Assembly: GCA_026874595.1 (NCBI GenBank)
Contig: CM049308.1
Coordinates: 53,891,624-53,955,623 of the forward strand
Direction of reading: 5' to 3'
Source of the DNA: Sipunculus nudus
Lineage: Eukaryota; Annelida; Sipuncula; Golfingiida; Sipunculidae
Length of the DNA: 64,000 bases
Shown piece by piece: positions 1 to 12,231 of this stretch. The notes under the pieces are model-generated. The model did no database searches. It was given only the letters and a program-made list of their open reading frames with translations, and had not been told where the DNA came from. Position 1 is the stretch's first letter; the number at the start of each line of letters is the position of its first letter. The translations under genes and the position numbers were made by a program.

Positions 1-135
1 TGCCGCAACGTTTTTAAGAGTTTCAGGCCGATTTTTGCAGATTCCTTTTCCGAACCTGGGGACCTTTTTTGGGGGTTTTGTCATTGGTCCTCCAGGGTTG
101 GATCCTGCCATTTCCTAAATCCTGGACCCGCACAT
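1..135. repeat. Fragment of a small dispersed element
   Basis: The stretch ending in CTAAATCCTGGACCCGCAC matches the split sequence on either side of the 3.2-kb element at 55688-58908 (for example GGACCTTTTTT, then a TTGG-TCCT-GGGTTGG block, then CCTAAATCCTGG). It therefore works as a paralogous empty site for that insertion. It is truncated by the window edge, and I see no coding potential. Confidence 0.5.
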
Positions 136-399
136 GTACTGTTTTTATTATTTTCAAAAAATGCATTTTTACCTTCACAAGTCCAAATGTTGATTTAAGT
201 TTTTGCTAAAGTCTTCATGAATTTATCGTGTGAATCACCTCCACATGTGAGGTCTCAAACACAACAAACTTTGTTATTTTTATACCAACACCAGTGCCTA
301 TTACTCTTCTGTAATGGCAAAACGCGAAGATCTGGGAAACTTAACTGGTACTGGGAGACATATATAGGTAACATGGGACTGAGCCCCACCTGTCACAAG

Positions 400-770
400 T
401 TAGGACTCGAAGCCGAGGAGCGTTGAGATTTTCACGGTCGGCTCCAACCCAGGGTGGGCGCTTTGCAGGCTAAATGGGACGGCTGTGCCCGACAGTCGTG
501 TATCACTCACAAACGCGGCAGCTTTGGGAGGTTCCTCGGTGTTATGGCCCAGCAATGGGTATATGATTACACACCCATGCTCTTTGGGTGCGCTAGACAA
601 CGGGCCTGGGTGACACCAGGACATAAAAATAAAATGACAGGGAGCGACTCTATCGCCCTGTCACGTAGTCCCAAACCGAAATGGAACTCTGCGGATGTAA
701 ATACTTAGCTTAAGAATTAGAGAAGTCAGCATAAGTTAAAACAAATGGAGGCGGTTACGTCCACCAAAAA
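400..770 (+). repeat. SINE copy (family S, copy 1)
   Basis: This shares an ordered set of blocks with 26735-26980, 38303-38655 and 47652-48686: GGCTAAATGGGAC, TCACTCACAAAC, GCCCAGCAATGG, ATTACACACCCA, GGCCTGGGTGACACC, then a tail with AACTCTGCGGATGTA and GGAGG-GGTTAC-TCCACCAAAA. Copies 3 and 4 add a tRNA-like head, so the family looks like a tRNA-derived SINE. Short frames inside it are not genes. Confidence 0.6.
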
Positions 771-895
771 AATCTTTTTTAATAAAAAAAAATGAAGTAA
801 CCAGTGAATCTGACTCGCGGCAAGGGTATTTCAGATAGAAATCGTATTATTTGGGAGTGGAACCCTCTTCACTTGCCCTTATGAAAGAGTCATAT

Positions 896-928
<33 letters not shown>

Positions 929-2397
929 TATAATTTTTAGAACTTTAAATGAAGTAGTCTGGCCGTTAACAGAACACAAATCGTAACCTTTAGACCTAGA
1001 CACTTCATACTTTGATCATCTTTGGCATCAGTTTGAAGTGACTGGTTCCTGAGGGACCCCACTATTACAAATGATCAACCACCGCACGACCTTTCTGGAA
1101 CTGTCGTCTTTATCCTACGAATGTAACTGTTTTACGACGTCGTAGATCCACTGTACAATTTGCCTAATACACGACAATTAAAATGACCTGTTCTGAAGTA
1201 TTTCCGTACGGCTATCGTAAATCACATTGTATATTGGAACGGTAGTACCCAGATTACAAACCTAACATTTCCAAACTTTCGTCAGTCCCTTATTTCGTAC
1301 CCCGTCTTAACCGCAGGACAAAAAAATCCAAGATTGTAGAAAGAAGGTATTTTCTTAACAGTAATATTGGCCTCAAGTAATTGGAGATGAACCTCTAATG
1401 ATGTATTTTCTCACTCGTAAGCAATATATGGCTTATTACATTTTGCTCGTGTTAATGCGCATCAAGCATAAAAACAACACTTTTAAAGAAATCATTTAAT
1501 AGCGAAGCAGTCCAAGCAGAGGTGGAGTATTGCAAATTAATACAAATAGACATTATTTATTTCAATTATGAAATTATTTATGAAACTTAGGTAAGTTTAA
1601 GTTTAACTCTCTTTTTGGAGGGGGGATAGATTAATTCTGTGCCCAACGTGGCTATAGCCGCATTAACAAATCTTTGCCGATGTCAGCCTCTATTGTAGAA
1701 TTATATGTATGTCACCTAGAGCTCTGAAGCTTAAAACCTGTGCCAGCGTTTATGCGTATATGTGCGTGAAAATAACTTGTACGTCCGTGTGTGAGTATAA
1801 ATGTACGTGAGCTGGTCAGCAGTACCCAGTAATACAGCGGGCACATTGATATAAATTGGCCTCCGCTGGACTGACGTGATTTTACCACGAATTTTACCTT
1901 AATGCAGTCGGACACAGCTTGAGTAATTGATTTCATTCTGGCAATCAGTTTCATGCATATACAATAAAACATGATATCCTGACATACACCAAGGATAGCA
2001 CTAGAAAGTTTTTAAAAATTGTTTCCATAGTGGTCCTCACTCTGAATGAAACTCACTCCTCTGGAAATGTCCACGCATATATACACATATAAAAGCACAC
2101 ATGAGGTTAGGCTTGAGGGCATTTTCCAGCTGACACAGGTGATCATGGAGACCGTGCTTACCAATAGAATGTGCTACAATTTCAGCACCTGCACCATCCA
2201 TCAAAATAACCATAGTTTAAGATTAAGATTTTTATCTTCACAAATGTCCGATTCTCAGATCTTCTTCAGGCTCACAAACTTTCTTTCAAGGTCTGAAATA
2301 ATTAATAACATAATTTATTAGAAGAACCATTAATACCGATTATCGATTGTATTAATATCGATTATAGTTAGTTATCAGTAAAATATTGATAACAGGC
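771..2397. other. No gene seen; one TA-rich microsatellite
   Basis: The only recognisable item is an ATATAAATATA run at about 895-934. Open frames of 86 and 91 codons on the two strands have no family signal and lie in AT-rich sequence. Confidence 0.5.
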
Positions 2398-2470
2398 GCG
2401 GATCTAGGGGGTGGGGGTGGGGGTGAGGGGTGAGGGGTTCGAGCACGTTTAAGAAATGTAAATGTGCAGA

Positions 2471-2647
2471 TCACCTTTTAAAATATATGACTCTTAACAT
2501 CCCCTGCCCGTCCGTTTCCTGGCAGCCTAGGTAGCGCTTGGCGAGGATGCCGCTCACCAGAACCATGACCACCCCTAATCCGCCCGCCAAGAAGTACCAC
2601 CAGACGACACTGCAGCAGATGAAGACTATTTTAGCAGTGGTCTCAAT
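2471..2647 (-). CDS. Possible exon encoding a transmembrane helix (unassigned)
   Basis: On the minus strand this GC-richer island is open between two stops and reads into a strong hydrophobic segment (SVVWWYFLAGGLGVVMVLVS) followed by a basic stop-transfer-like KR. A plausible acceptor (CTGCTGCAG) sits at about 2610 and a donor-like GTGAGC lies inside the frame. The composition contrast with the AT-rich surroundings suggests coding sequence. No partner exons were found and I do not recognise the protein. It could be an exon of a membrane-protein gene downstream of the three-finger gene, or chance. Confidence 0.25.
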   Translation of the reverse strand: METTAKIVFICCSVVWWYFLAGGLGVVMVLVSGILAKRYLGCQETDGQGMLRVIYFKR

Positions 2648-2673
2648 TTATCATGGGTCTGGGAAGATCTGTA

Positions 2674-2694
2674 TATCTATCTATCTATCTATCC

Positions 2695-2734
<40 letters not shown>

Positions 2735-2820
2735 GTCTATCTGTTTATCTGTCTATCTAATTTATCTTTTTTAATCTATCTATGTCTGTCTGTCTGTCTG
2801 TCTGTATGTATGTATGTATC
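2674..2820. repeat. (TATC)n microsatellite grading into (TGTC)n and (TATG)n
   Basis: An uninterrupted tetranucleotide run of TATC passes into TGTC and then TATG variants. Plus-strand frames through it (ISIYLSIYLS type) are artefacts. Confidence 0.9.
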
Positions 2821-3011
2821 TTTTTATGTCTGTGTGACACATTTAAAAAATATTACAAATCAGTATACGGTTTTTGAAAAAAAAAATATAATGTTAAATA
2901 TAATAAATTATATATAATATTTTATGGTAAAATCAGAAATGGGACCCAAGTCTATTATTCCTATTATTAATATATTTCATTCCAATATATAAATATTATT
3001 TTCTGTATATC

Positions 3012-3270
3012 AGGCATTGACCATATCCCCCTCCCCCTAATGTTAAGAGGAATGTGTATGGGGTATATATACTCCCTGTCCACTATATTGACGTCCCCTG
3101 GTTTCATTCCTAAAACTATAGCCCGTGATGCAACTGGACGGTAGTCGGTAGTTCTGAAAGATGGCGCTGCGATAGCTCCTTTGCAAAATAATGTAACATT
3201 TCTCAGGATTTATGGGGAAATATGGAAAATGGCCCCTTAGGACACACTTGGCATCTGTCCCGACCATTGA
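3012..3270. repeat. Dispersed repeat, family C
   Basis: It carries the block TTTATGGGGAAATATGGAAA, then CCCCTTAGGACACACTTGGCAT. The same order recurs at 49285-49560 and, more diverged, at 54940-55150. No ends or coding potential could be defined. Confidence 0.5.
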
Positions 3271-3421
3271 ATATAAAAAAAGGAAATATCTGAGAAAATG
3301 GGAACAATAAATAAACTAATAATGCTGACCAGGTCAGCTAATTCGTAAAAAAAGAACAATGCTTTACTCAGCAGTCAGTTCCCTGCTGCTCAGCGGAAAA
3401 AATAACTTAGAGTATACATAT

Positions 3422-3846
3422 TAGGGCTGGGTATCGCCTAAAAATTTCGTGTCGCAATATATCGTGATATGTAGCAACGTATTGCGATATGTATTGCGAT
3501 ATTTTTTATTGTACTTAATTTATAGAAAATGAGTGTATTTTTATATTATATATAAACTATTGATATCATTATTATTGATCATTCTTTATCCTGTTTAATA
3601 TAATCATACAGTAAATGTTTATGCAGTTCAGTTTATTTCATACACAAAATATTTGAATGTAACTTACTAATGTACTTTTGAAGTATTCACATGTTTCTGA
3701 CAGTGCTCAAAGAAACCTTTAAAATCAAAGTTTTAAGCCTTACATGTGCAAAAGAGGCATTCGATATTTGAAAAATTGTTTCGTGATACGCAATAAGCGA
3801 ATCATCTTATCGCGATATACCGATGTATCCATAATATCGCGCACCC
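3422..3846. mobile_element. Probable hAT-like MITE
   Basis: It opens with TAGGGCTGGGTATCGCC and closes with ATATCGCGCACCCA. Both subterminal regions are full of TATCG/CGATA motifs in inverted orientation. The GGGCTGGGTAT end is typical of short hAT-derived elements in animals. A clear target duplication could not be read. Confidence 0.4.
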
Positions 3847-4094
3847 AAAATGCTTACTCAGTTTTAAAGAACATTGAAAGATGGAATGCACAATAAAAAA
3901 TAAATATTATGAAGAGATTGTCGGTCCGGGGCACAAGGGTCCTCAGCGCCCTCTGATCAAAAGGCAAGACTATTTATTTAACTCATGCACACGCGATTAT
4001 TGTCTCTGTGCAAGCGTTAGTATGCCGTACTAACCGGAGCCCAATCGCTGATTGGTCCAGATTTGGATCTGGGCCTTGACATATACATATGTAT

Positions 4095-4324
4095 CTAAAA
4101 TATATAATGTATCATAATAAGCTGCACAACATACCAAACGTTCTTTATCCAAAACCCTCCGCCACAGCGGGCATCACATTCGTCAGTGCTGCAAAAGCAG
4201 GTACGCTCTACCTTTATAATTGATCCATCAGAATAATAAATGTGGTTGTCACTTCTGGAACAGCCTTTGAGTCCTGTACCAGACACACATCCTCGTTTCA
4301 CAACACGAGCGACCGACTTGCCAC
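4095..4324 (-). CDS. Three-finger gene, exon 3 (C-terminus, GPI signal)
   Basis: It follows acceptor ATTTTTGCAG and ends at TAG (4097-4095). It encodes the last six cysteines, the CFCSTDEC motif and the hydrophobic tail. Confidence 0.85.
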
Positions 4325-5244
4325 CTGCAAAAATTCAATAAGAAAAAAAAAATACCAAGCTGCAGGAAAAGTACCTTACGCTGCGGTTATACACTGCAGT
4401 CGTTTTAGATAACTTTCTTGTAACCGCTGCTTGCTATGGCAAGGTTCTCTGGGTAGGAACACCAGGGTGCGCACAGAGCACGAAATTTTTATCAGACCAC
4501 TGAAAGCGTGGTACTGTATTATGCTTCCAGCCCAAATTTAAAAGATGCGACACCCGCTCTCGTTGGTCTGCTTTCACCATGGCATTGGTCTGATTCTTAG
4601 CCCTATGCCAAAACGGGTGTTACCAGACCAACGAGAGCGGATGTCGCATGTTTAAAACTGGATGAACAATGCGTTACCACGCTTTCAGTGGTCTGATTAC
4701 AATATCAGAGAAGATCATCGAATTATGGGTGAAAACGTGTACATGGAAAGTAGAATGGTCTCACTGCGACATGAAATAAAAAAAAAACACACCATATTGC
4801 ATGCAAACAATAAAACTTATTGTTTTTATTAAAAAAAAATAATTAAAATTGCAGAAACACGGTTGCTATAATGCCTTCTATACTCACGTGTCACGTGTCC
4901 TGAAGCAAAATAACAGGAAAAACTGTTGCCACACTCCTTTGTCTCTGTCTTTGAGGGGTTGGTCTCACAAGCTAGGTCTCTCTTAAACCTATCGCCTGAC
5001 CTCACCTCAGCGTCTTCACAATCGTAACATTTTAGTGCGTGGCCTGAAAAATTAAACCAACCACTAATCTGGATTCTTTACATTTCTTGAGATGATAACA
5101 TAAACGAAAGGACAAAGAAAAATCCCAGTATTCTCATAAAAACAGTTTTTAGAAAACAATAGATTTTCACTGATTGTGTCTACAGAGAGGGCGGCGCACA
5201 TATAACCGCATGTGGCCACTTTAATTTGGATGTTTGTTTCAAGC

Positions 5245-5301
<57 letters not shown>

Positions 5302-5701
5302 TGGGAAAAACGATTATATTTATATTTCTACATTTGCTTTATATTTTGTATTATATTTTATTGTCAGTTCTGAACATTGAACAAAGTTATTTATAAGACA
5401 ACAAACATGATATATAACATTTCCATTGATTATTTTTAATTCTGGTACATTTCTCTGAGAATTAAAATAGAATCAAGAAAAAAATAGTAGCAGCTAGAAG
5501 AAAAAAATAATAAAACCATTTGAAACATTATTAGAAAGAAGCAAGCATTTTATTAAAAGCTAAATGCAATATCGTACATATGACATTCCAATTATTTTTA
5601 TATTTACATATGTGGCTTTGTCAGAGATTAACAGTTTAATACTTACTATGTCCGCAGAGAATCGCAAGGAACACAAGCAAGGACGTTAAGCAAGCACCCA
5701 T
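4095..5701 (-). CDS. Secreted three-finger (Ly6/uPAR-type) protein, probably GPI-anchored
   Basis: Three exons (5701-5647, 5043-4888, 4324-4095) with GT-AG introns join to 441 nt, giving 146 residues. Residues 1-18 are a signal peptide (MGACLTSLLVFLAILCGH). The mature part opens with LKCYDC (Cys24, Cys27) and has further cysteines at 44, 56, 62, 83, 92, 113, 115, 120 and 124. The closing TCFCSTDECD matches the last disulfide loop of Ly6 domains, so the ten-cysteine three-finger fold is well supported. Residues 128-146 form a hydrophobic tail with no cytoplasmic part after it, as in GPI signals. Such proteins act at the cell surface as receptor modulators or adhesion factors; the ligand cannot be inferred. 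Both introns are phase 1. A TATA-like stretch lies at about 5767-5777 upstream, and a TTTATT (AATAAA on the coding strand) at about 3972 could be the poly(A) signal. Confidence 0.85.
4491..4697. mobile_element. Foldback MITE in intron 2 of the three-finger gene
   Basis: Two arms of about 90 bp are near-perfect inverted repeats. The left arm runs ATCAGACCACTGAAAGCG ... CGCTCTCGTTGGTCTG and the right arm runs back through CAGACCAACGAGAGCG to CGCTTTCAGTGGTCTGAT. No coding capacity. Confidence 0.75.
4888..5043 (-). CDS. Three-finger gene, exon 2
   Basis: It follows acceptor TTTTTCAG and ends before GTGAGT. It encodes HALKCYDC through SGHVT, with the first five cysteines (24, 27, 44, 56, 62). Confidence 0.85.
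5248..5300. repeat. (TA)n microsatellite
   Basis: A pure TA run of about 50 bp, within intron 1 of the three-finger gene. Confidence 0.9.
5647..5701 (-). CDS. Three-finger gene, exon 1 (signal peptide)
   Basis: ATG at 5701-5699, 55 coding nt, ending before GTAAGT (5646-5641). It encodes the 18-residue signal peptide and leaves one base of a split Ser codon. Confidence 0.85.
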
Positions 5702-8530
5702 ATTGGCTGGCTCACCAAGCTCACCGCAGGACCACCAAGCACTGGCGCATGTTGGATGTAGCACAATATAAATATATCGCCTAATAATCTTAATTTTCAC
5801 CTGATAACCAATTTTTCCGGATAGAAATTAAGCATTTATCTTTCGTTGTAGATGCAATGATTGGTCCTTAGTATTGGAATAATTAATCATATTGATATAT
5901 TCCGTAAGAAATTCTCGTTTCTGGTGCTATAACCACTCAAATTCGATAAATGACGTGCACTTGTTAATTATGTATTGTTCTCTCTCGTTATGCGTATATA
6001 GAGGTTGATTCCTTTTCTTTCTTAAAATGGTCAGATACTCAGCTTACTTTTGCTTTTGCAGTTTTCACAATATATGATAACATTTTCGAAAAACATGCAA
6101 CTAATCGTAGCATTGAGATTTGGTAGAAAGATATTTCGGATATCCAAAGCTGCTCTCTGGCGATACTGAACTTGCCATTCAAGAATTCAAACGATTCACA
6201 CTCTCTCGGACTTCCATATATGTATTAATTAATTGTGAATAAAACGTGAAATAATCCAGTTTTTCATGTCTGATGGACGGACTAATATGTATATTTTCTC
6301 GTTTGTTTCTTGTTTATATTAGAGATGGCAATATTGAAAAGAAGACGCATTTTTCTTAATTATGTTATAATTATATATCAAAATAAAATCCATGATTATT
6401 GGCAGGAGTTGAATTCTTGCATGCTTTTGCATTTGATTTTTCAGAACTGTTGGAGACATGGGAAGTTGATAAACGCTCCCATTCATGAAACTCTTCAGTT
6501 GTGTGTGAGAACCTGCCAATCAAACTGTATTTTTCTCTATATGTACCCGTTGTATCAGTTAATTAAGTGTAATGAACTAAACGGTATCACGAAACCTAAT
6601 GGTAATCACCACAAGAACGTGGCTGATAGGGAGATATTTTAAGCGAGGTGGGTGGTTGAATCCGATACATAGGCTTTGTTAGGTTTTCTTACAAACAAAC
6701 ATGCACTTCTTACACTAACAGATCAGGTAATCTTATCGAAATGAATTGTGTCCACTTCCCAACAGAAGTTATGACATAACATAAGAACAACAGACGCCAT
6801 TTTCATATACATTATAGTATGGATGTATGGTCAAAAGGTTTTTCATGTATATATACACATTCGAAAACTTAACTTTCCCAGATGTTTGAGGAAGTCCCTA
6901 GATTTTAGCCAGATTGTGCATATGACATTTGATCTAGGTATGTCCTTTATGTGTATATATACAGGAGAAATTTTCAGATTGTTTGCTGTTTTTTTTTTAT
7001 TATTTTTATATCACATTGAGTGTCTTTTGATAATTGATAAATTTATTCAAATGATACGTTCAACATTAATCAGAATAAAAATCTGTTTACAGAAGGGCCC
7101 TGTAATACATAGAGAAATCACAATAAAATACAATGTCCAAAAGGTGCATGAAACTAAAATGACATCATACAATCACAGGATATTAAGCAAAATTATAGTT
7201 ACGTATAAGCACAGCTAAAGCAGAGGTACAAATATAAAGTGGAGTTACGTAATGGAAACTACGCAACAGATTTGCTAAATATACATAAAACGAGGCTCGG
7301 TTAAAAACACAGATAAAGCACCAATCATTGAGCGTACAACTGAAAAAAAATGTGTGCATGAAAGTCTAGATAAAATGCGCATTTAGTACGGTAAAGAAAA
7401 AATAAGATCACGCGAATATATCAGTATAATTTAGTTATACATTTAGAAAATAAAAGAAATTGATTCTATATTGGTATTACATATATTCAAGAAAATATGA
7501 GCGCCTTAGCTTGTTTTAATGCTCTTTAGATTGTTGGCATTTTTTAGCTTCATTGGGTATTTGTTCCGTAAAATACAACCTGCATGAAAGGATGAAGTTT
7601 TAGGATTTCTAAGCGCGGTTTCGGAAGATTAACATGACAGTTACCTCTTGAACGAGTGTTATACTGATGAACATCACTGGGAAAATTCTTAACAAGATAA
7701 GACTTTTATAGCATTTATTTCAACTTCCTTAGTGCTGTTTTTTTAAATAGCTTTAGTTAACTTAAAATGACTCGCTTGTTGAGTTTTTAGCATTTGAATG
7801 TATGTGCATGTACTCTGCCATGTATGTTTATATTTATTAATAATTTACATCTTAATTTCAGTAGCGGTATACTGTATAGATCTTGATTTCCGTGCCTTAA
7901 TTTTTGTTTTCTTCCTGCGTGTAATGGACTGTTTCTCCACTGCATGGCACAACAAACGTGAATCAAGAAGTATGTGGTTGGGGGATTCAATTAAGAGTCT
8001 GCATGGACACCTTCGTTTCAGCAATCCATTTTTTTTTTTTACATTTTTACATTTTTTACAAAGCCAATGTTTGCAGCCTATCGAGCCCCCCGCCCCCATT
8101 CTTTCCCGTTCCTCAGAATCTTTTTTAAGGTATTCTCATTTGTCTTCCTTGGTTAGACCCGTCCTTACTTATAGGTTACTAAACCTTGAACCCCAGTACC
8201 GGTAGTTTTATACAATGCCACACTTAACCAGCGCAGCGTTCATTCCAGGCCATGTAGAGACAATTTTTATCTCAGAGGACCTCTTTAACTTCTGTCAGGA
8301 GCGTCCTCTAGGAGGAGTTCTCCCACATGTAATAATAACAATAATAATAATAATAATATATAATCTAATACTTATAAAAGGAATTCGCTCTGTCTTTGTT
8401 ATCATTGTTCTCTGAAACCGCATTGCGTATGACACTGTGCCATACCTCATTTTAAAAGTTATTGTCCCCGCAGTGACATAGACGATATGAGAATAAATAT
8501 TTTTTTAATGAATATATAATTTAGAGTGAT
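5702..8530. other. Upstream flank of the three-finger gene; no further gene seen
   Basis: AT-rich, with open frames of 110 codons at 6310-6642, 131 codons at 6823-7218 and 135 codons at 7798-8205. None has a signal peptide, domain or splice partner I can recognise, so I do not call them genes. A short (AAT)n run lies at about 8336-8357. Confidence 0.5.
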
Positions 8531-11500
8531 TTTTAGCTCAGCTGACTATAAGTCATCTGAGCTATAGTCGTGGTCCATTGTCCGTCGTCCGTCCGTCTGT
8601 CTGTCCGTCCGTCCGTCCGTCTGGATGTCCGTCCGTAAGACTGGCACGTTTCGACACCGTTGGACCTACGAATCTGAAATTCGGCGTACAGTTAGACGTC
8701 CCCAAAATCTCCTACCATGCCGAAAATTGGGTCAATAGGACTTCATTCCTTCGAGATATTATGGAAAAACCTCAATTTTTTTATTAGAAATCTATTTTCA
8801 CACTTCAGGACTGCCTAATATCAAAACCACTCATCTGGTTTTCTTCATATTTACCATAAATATTCCTCTATATAGTTCCTATGTACATGCCAGATATTAA
8901 GTCAGTATTATATAATTTAAAAAAGTTATGGGCCCAAACATAATGGACTTTGTAAAAAAATCAGGAAGATATTTGGTCACTTAAGACCAAAAGTGTTAAA
9001 GGTAGGGACTTTTTTACAGTAATACAACTTTAATTAATCAAAATTTAATTGTATACCAAAAATTAGATCAAAATCTGTTAAATTTTTAAAAAAAATGGCA
9101 AAAATATAAAATTGGTACCTTAAATTTTGCCCAACTTTGGCCACGGCACGTTTTTTTCCTGTAAGTACTGTGGATTTAATTTTCACAGCATGTATACATA
9201 AGGATTTAATCTGTTAAAATCTGAAATTTTAAAATAAAAGCTGCAAAATTAGGCTAGTTATTGAATTTTTTTGGGACGCTCTTGTTGTATTCCCTTACAT
9301 TGTCGAGCAGTCCACTTTGATGACTGTAGGTCATTCAGTGCACATCTCTATGCTCCCCAGGCTGTTGGCATAATTTTAGATGTCCCCAAAATCTCCTACC
9401 ATACTGAAAATTGGGTCATTAGGACTTCGTTCCTTCGAGATATTAAGGAAAAAAAAACTCCGTTTTCCATAAAAAAAGCCATTGTTACACTTCAAGGCTG
9501 CCTAATATCAAAACCACTGATCTGTTTATGATCGTATTTAGTATTCACATTCTTTCATACATTTTCTATGAACATACCAAAAATTAGGTCAGTATTGGGT
9601 ATTATTTTGAAGTTATGGGCCAAAACATAATGCATTTTTTTTTATAAATCAGGAAATATATTTACTCACCTAACATGAGAATTGCTGAACTTAGAGACTT
9701 TTTTCAGGAATATAACTTTATTTAATCAAGATTCAATTGTTTACCCAAAATAAGATCTGAATTTTGCAAATTTTTCAAGTTATTAGCATAAATAAAAAAT
9801 CAATACCTTAAATTTTGTCCAACTTTGGCATTGTTGATTTAATTTTCACAGCATATATACATAAGGATTTAATCTTTTAAAATCTGAAATTTCAAAGAAA
9901 TTGATTGGTAAGAATAGCTTTTATTCATGTTTTCATACACCATGTCAAGTGTTGTTTACATCTAGCCCACCTAGTAGTACAGCCTTCACTTGCATTATGT
10001 ATCCCACCCCAGGCAGCTTGCCTTGGGTCAGCCTGGCCACTACCAGCAGGCTTCCCCTCTGCCCTGCACCCCCCCCCCCTTCCCCAGATGGTGCATAAAC
10101 TAGATGAATGTTATTATTTTCTGTATTTGATTCATTCTTATTCTAGACTATGCTACATTTTAGATTTTGTATTGTACCACCAGGGTTACAATGATTAAAG
10201 TGTACAATTAATTGTGTCCACAAAGTGGTGTATTGCTATGAAAGTGTGGATGTTCATCAGATAAGTAATTCCTTACTTCAGAAGAGTAAAAACTTCACCA
10301 GGTGTGAAATTGACTATTAATTCCAGTAATAAATTAAAACTGGGATAGTAATTAGCACAATGATATTGTTTGTCCCTCATTCAACCAACAGTGTGTATAC
10401 TTTATTTAAAAAGATGTTTTATTTTATCAAATTTACTTTTATTTTATTTTGGTTAAGCATGTACTGAAAACTCCAATGTGCAAAACTTTTTAATAGTGAT
10501 TCAAGGAATATTCTTGTAGATGCCATGTTGTGGCATTATTTTCTTTTAAATTCAGTTTAAACATTTATGATTTAAAAATAATAAAATATATGTGTATGCA
10601 TAATATGACCCAATATGAGCTACACTCTGGATATATGATGATTGCAACTTTTGCAGCAATTCTAATATTTTAACTTATAGTTTCAGTTTTTTTACTCTGT
10701 ATATATAATGATTGCAACTTTTGCAACAATTCTAATATTTTAACTTATATTTTCAGGTTTTTTATTAAAAATTTATAAAACCTGTAAATAAAAAAATGAT
10801 TCAGATAAAAACTTCTTAATGGAAAAAGTGGATATGCTTAAAAAAATAGGATTATATATAAACTTAAATGCATTATTCCCTTGAAAGTGAAATAAAGGTA
10901 TTAGTCCATTCTGTCCACTTGCCTGTCCATCTGTAAATTTTCATATGCATCACAGTATCTCAAAATTTTACTGGTTTTTTTTTCATGACATTCATGTCAG
11001 AGTATTAGTTTGCAATCATATATTTAGAACTTTACTATAACCAAGTAGGAGGGCCCCTTTCCTCTTAACTTTTCATATTCTTATATAAATGAAAAACATT
11101 ACAATAGGATATTTCTACATCCCCCTTCGTGCTGCCCTCACTTTTCCCTTCTCCGAACCCCATCCCAAAGTCAGCCTCAGTAAGCAAGAACAAGATGAAT
11201 CAGATATATTCATACTTTAATATTTTGTATAACTATTTGTCCATAGGTACCTATGTACATACCAGAAATTATGTCAATATTGTGTAATATGTAGACATAG
11301 TGGGCATCACAATAATGTACCTTGTCAAGACTAAAGAGATATTGTGTCATACAGTCACAAATTCATAAATCACTTCATCAGCATAGTTATTCATAACATC
11401 ATATCTGTCAAATTGAAAGCTTGCAGACTACCATACACTTTAGATCCTTCAACAAATAGCCTTATCATCATTCTACTACTGCTTATTACTGCTGTCATTG

Positions 11501-11762
11501 CATTCATATTTTCTCAAATATATCACAATTTTCAACCCCTCCTAAATAAATAAAAAATAAACCACTATATTTGACTCTATTAATCCATCAGTCAGGTAAT
11601 TTCATTTATCATTTACTCACATATTACATTACATTCCTTTATAATAGCCCAACATGTCCATGATATTCATAAGCTTTATCGACTCGATATAGTATCACAG
11701 TGGAGAACGTTTATAGTCCAATCACGATCAGCTGAGCGCCGTGACCCATGGGTCCCTTGTTT
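8531..11762 (+). mobile_element. 3.2-kb Helentron/HINE-like non-autonomous element, copy 1
   Basis: It matches 55688-58908 almost base for base over its full length. The 5' end is TTTTAGCTCAGCTGACTATA, followed at once by a TCCG/TCTG microsatellite (8578-8640). The 3' end has TCAGCTGAGC (exact inverse of GCTCAGCTGA near the 5' end), then a 12-bp palindrome GACCCATGGGTC and a terminal CCTTGTTT. Short subterminal inverted repeats, a 5' microsatellite, a 3' palindrome and insertion in a T run are the layout known for Helentron-derived HINE/DINE elements. Inside are two diverged direct modules of about 690 bp (from about 8697 and about 9379, both starting GATGTCCCCAAAATCTCC). No protein survives in any frame, so autonomy is excluded. 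The Helentron assignment is an inference from the ends. Confidence 0.7.
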
Positions 11763-12231
11763 CCGTTTTTACTGACTTAACAATTGCGCGGAGGTTAGAC
11801 CGAGCACAGCCGAACTGCCTTTTGTAATGACCAGAATGCGTGCATCATGGTCATCCCAACTCAAACACACGACTAAGGGCTATTGTTCATATGAATAATG
11901 CTTGCTTTCAGTGAGGGATTTGAGCATGTATGGCCTTTCATTTGACCAAGGCTCTTACCAAATGCGTGGTCAGTAAAAGTGAAAAATATATGTTTCTCGC
12001 TTTATGAAGTGGAGGATTCAATCCCGGAAGATTAATGACAAAACCTAATTCAAGGTCCCATTTTCAGGAACAGGGGTGGGTTGAGGTGAATTGTGGTGGT
12101 GGTGGGGGTTTCAGGTCTCAAAATTAGTCTCATACGATGAAAAAAAAAAAAGGTTGCGGCGACTGAAAATGGGATACGGACCCCTTGCACGGAGTCCCAT
12201 TTGGTCCGATTCTGCTACTTACGAGCACATG
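11763..12231. other. No gene seen
   Basis: Mixed-composition sequence without a recognisable gene or defined repeat. Confidence 0.4.

Noticed and set aside
6310-7218. Two plus-strand frames of 110 and 131 codons
   Set aside because: AT-rich composition, no recognisable domain, signal peptide or splice context; compatible with chance.
9905-10198. A 97-codon frame also present at 57042-57329
   Set aside because: It is part of the 3.2-kb repeat, differs by frame-relevant indels between copies and resembles no protein.
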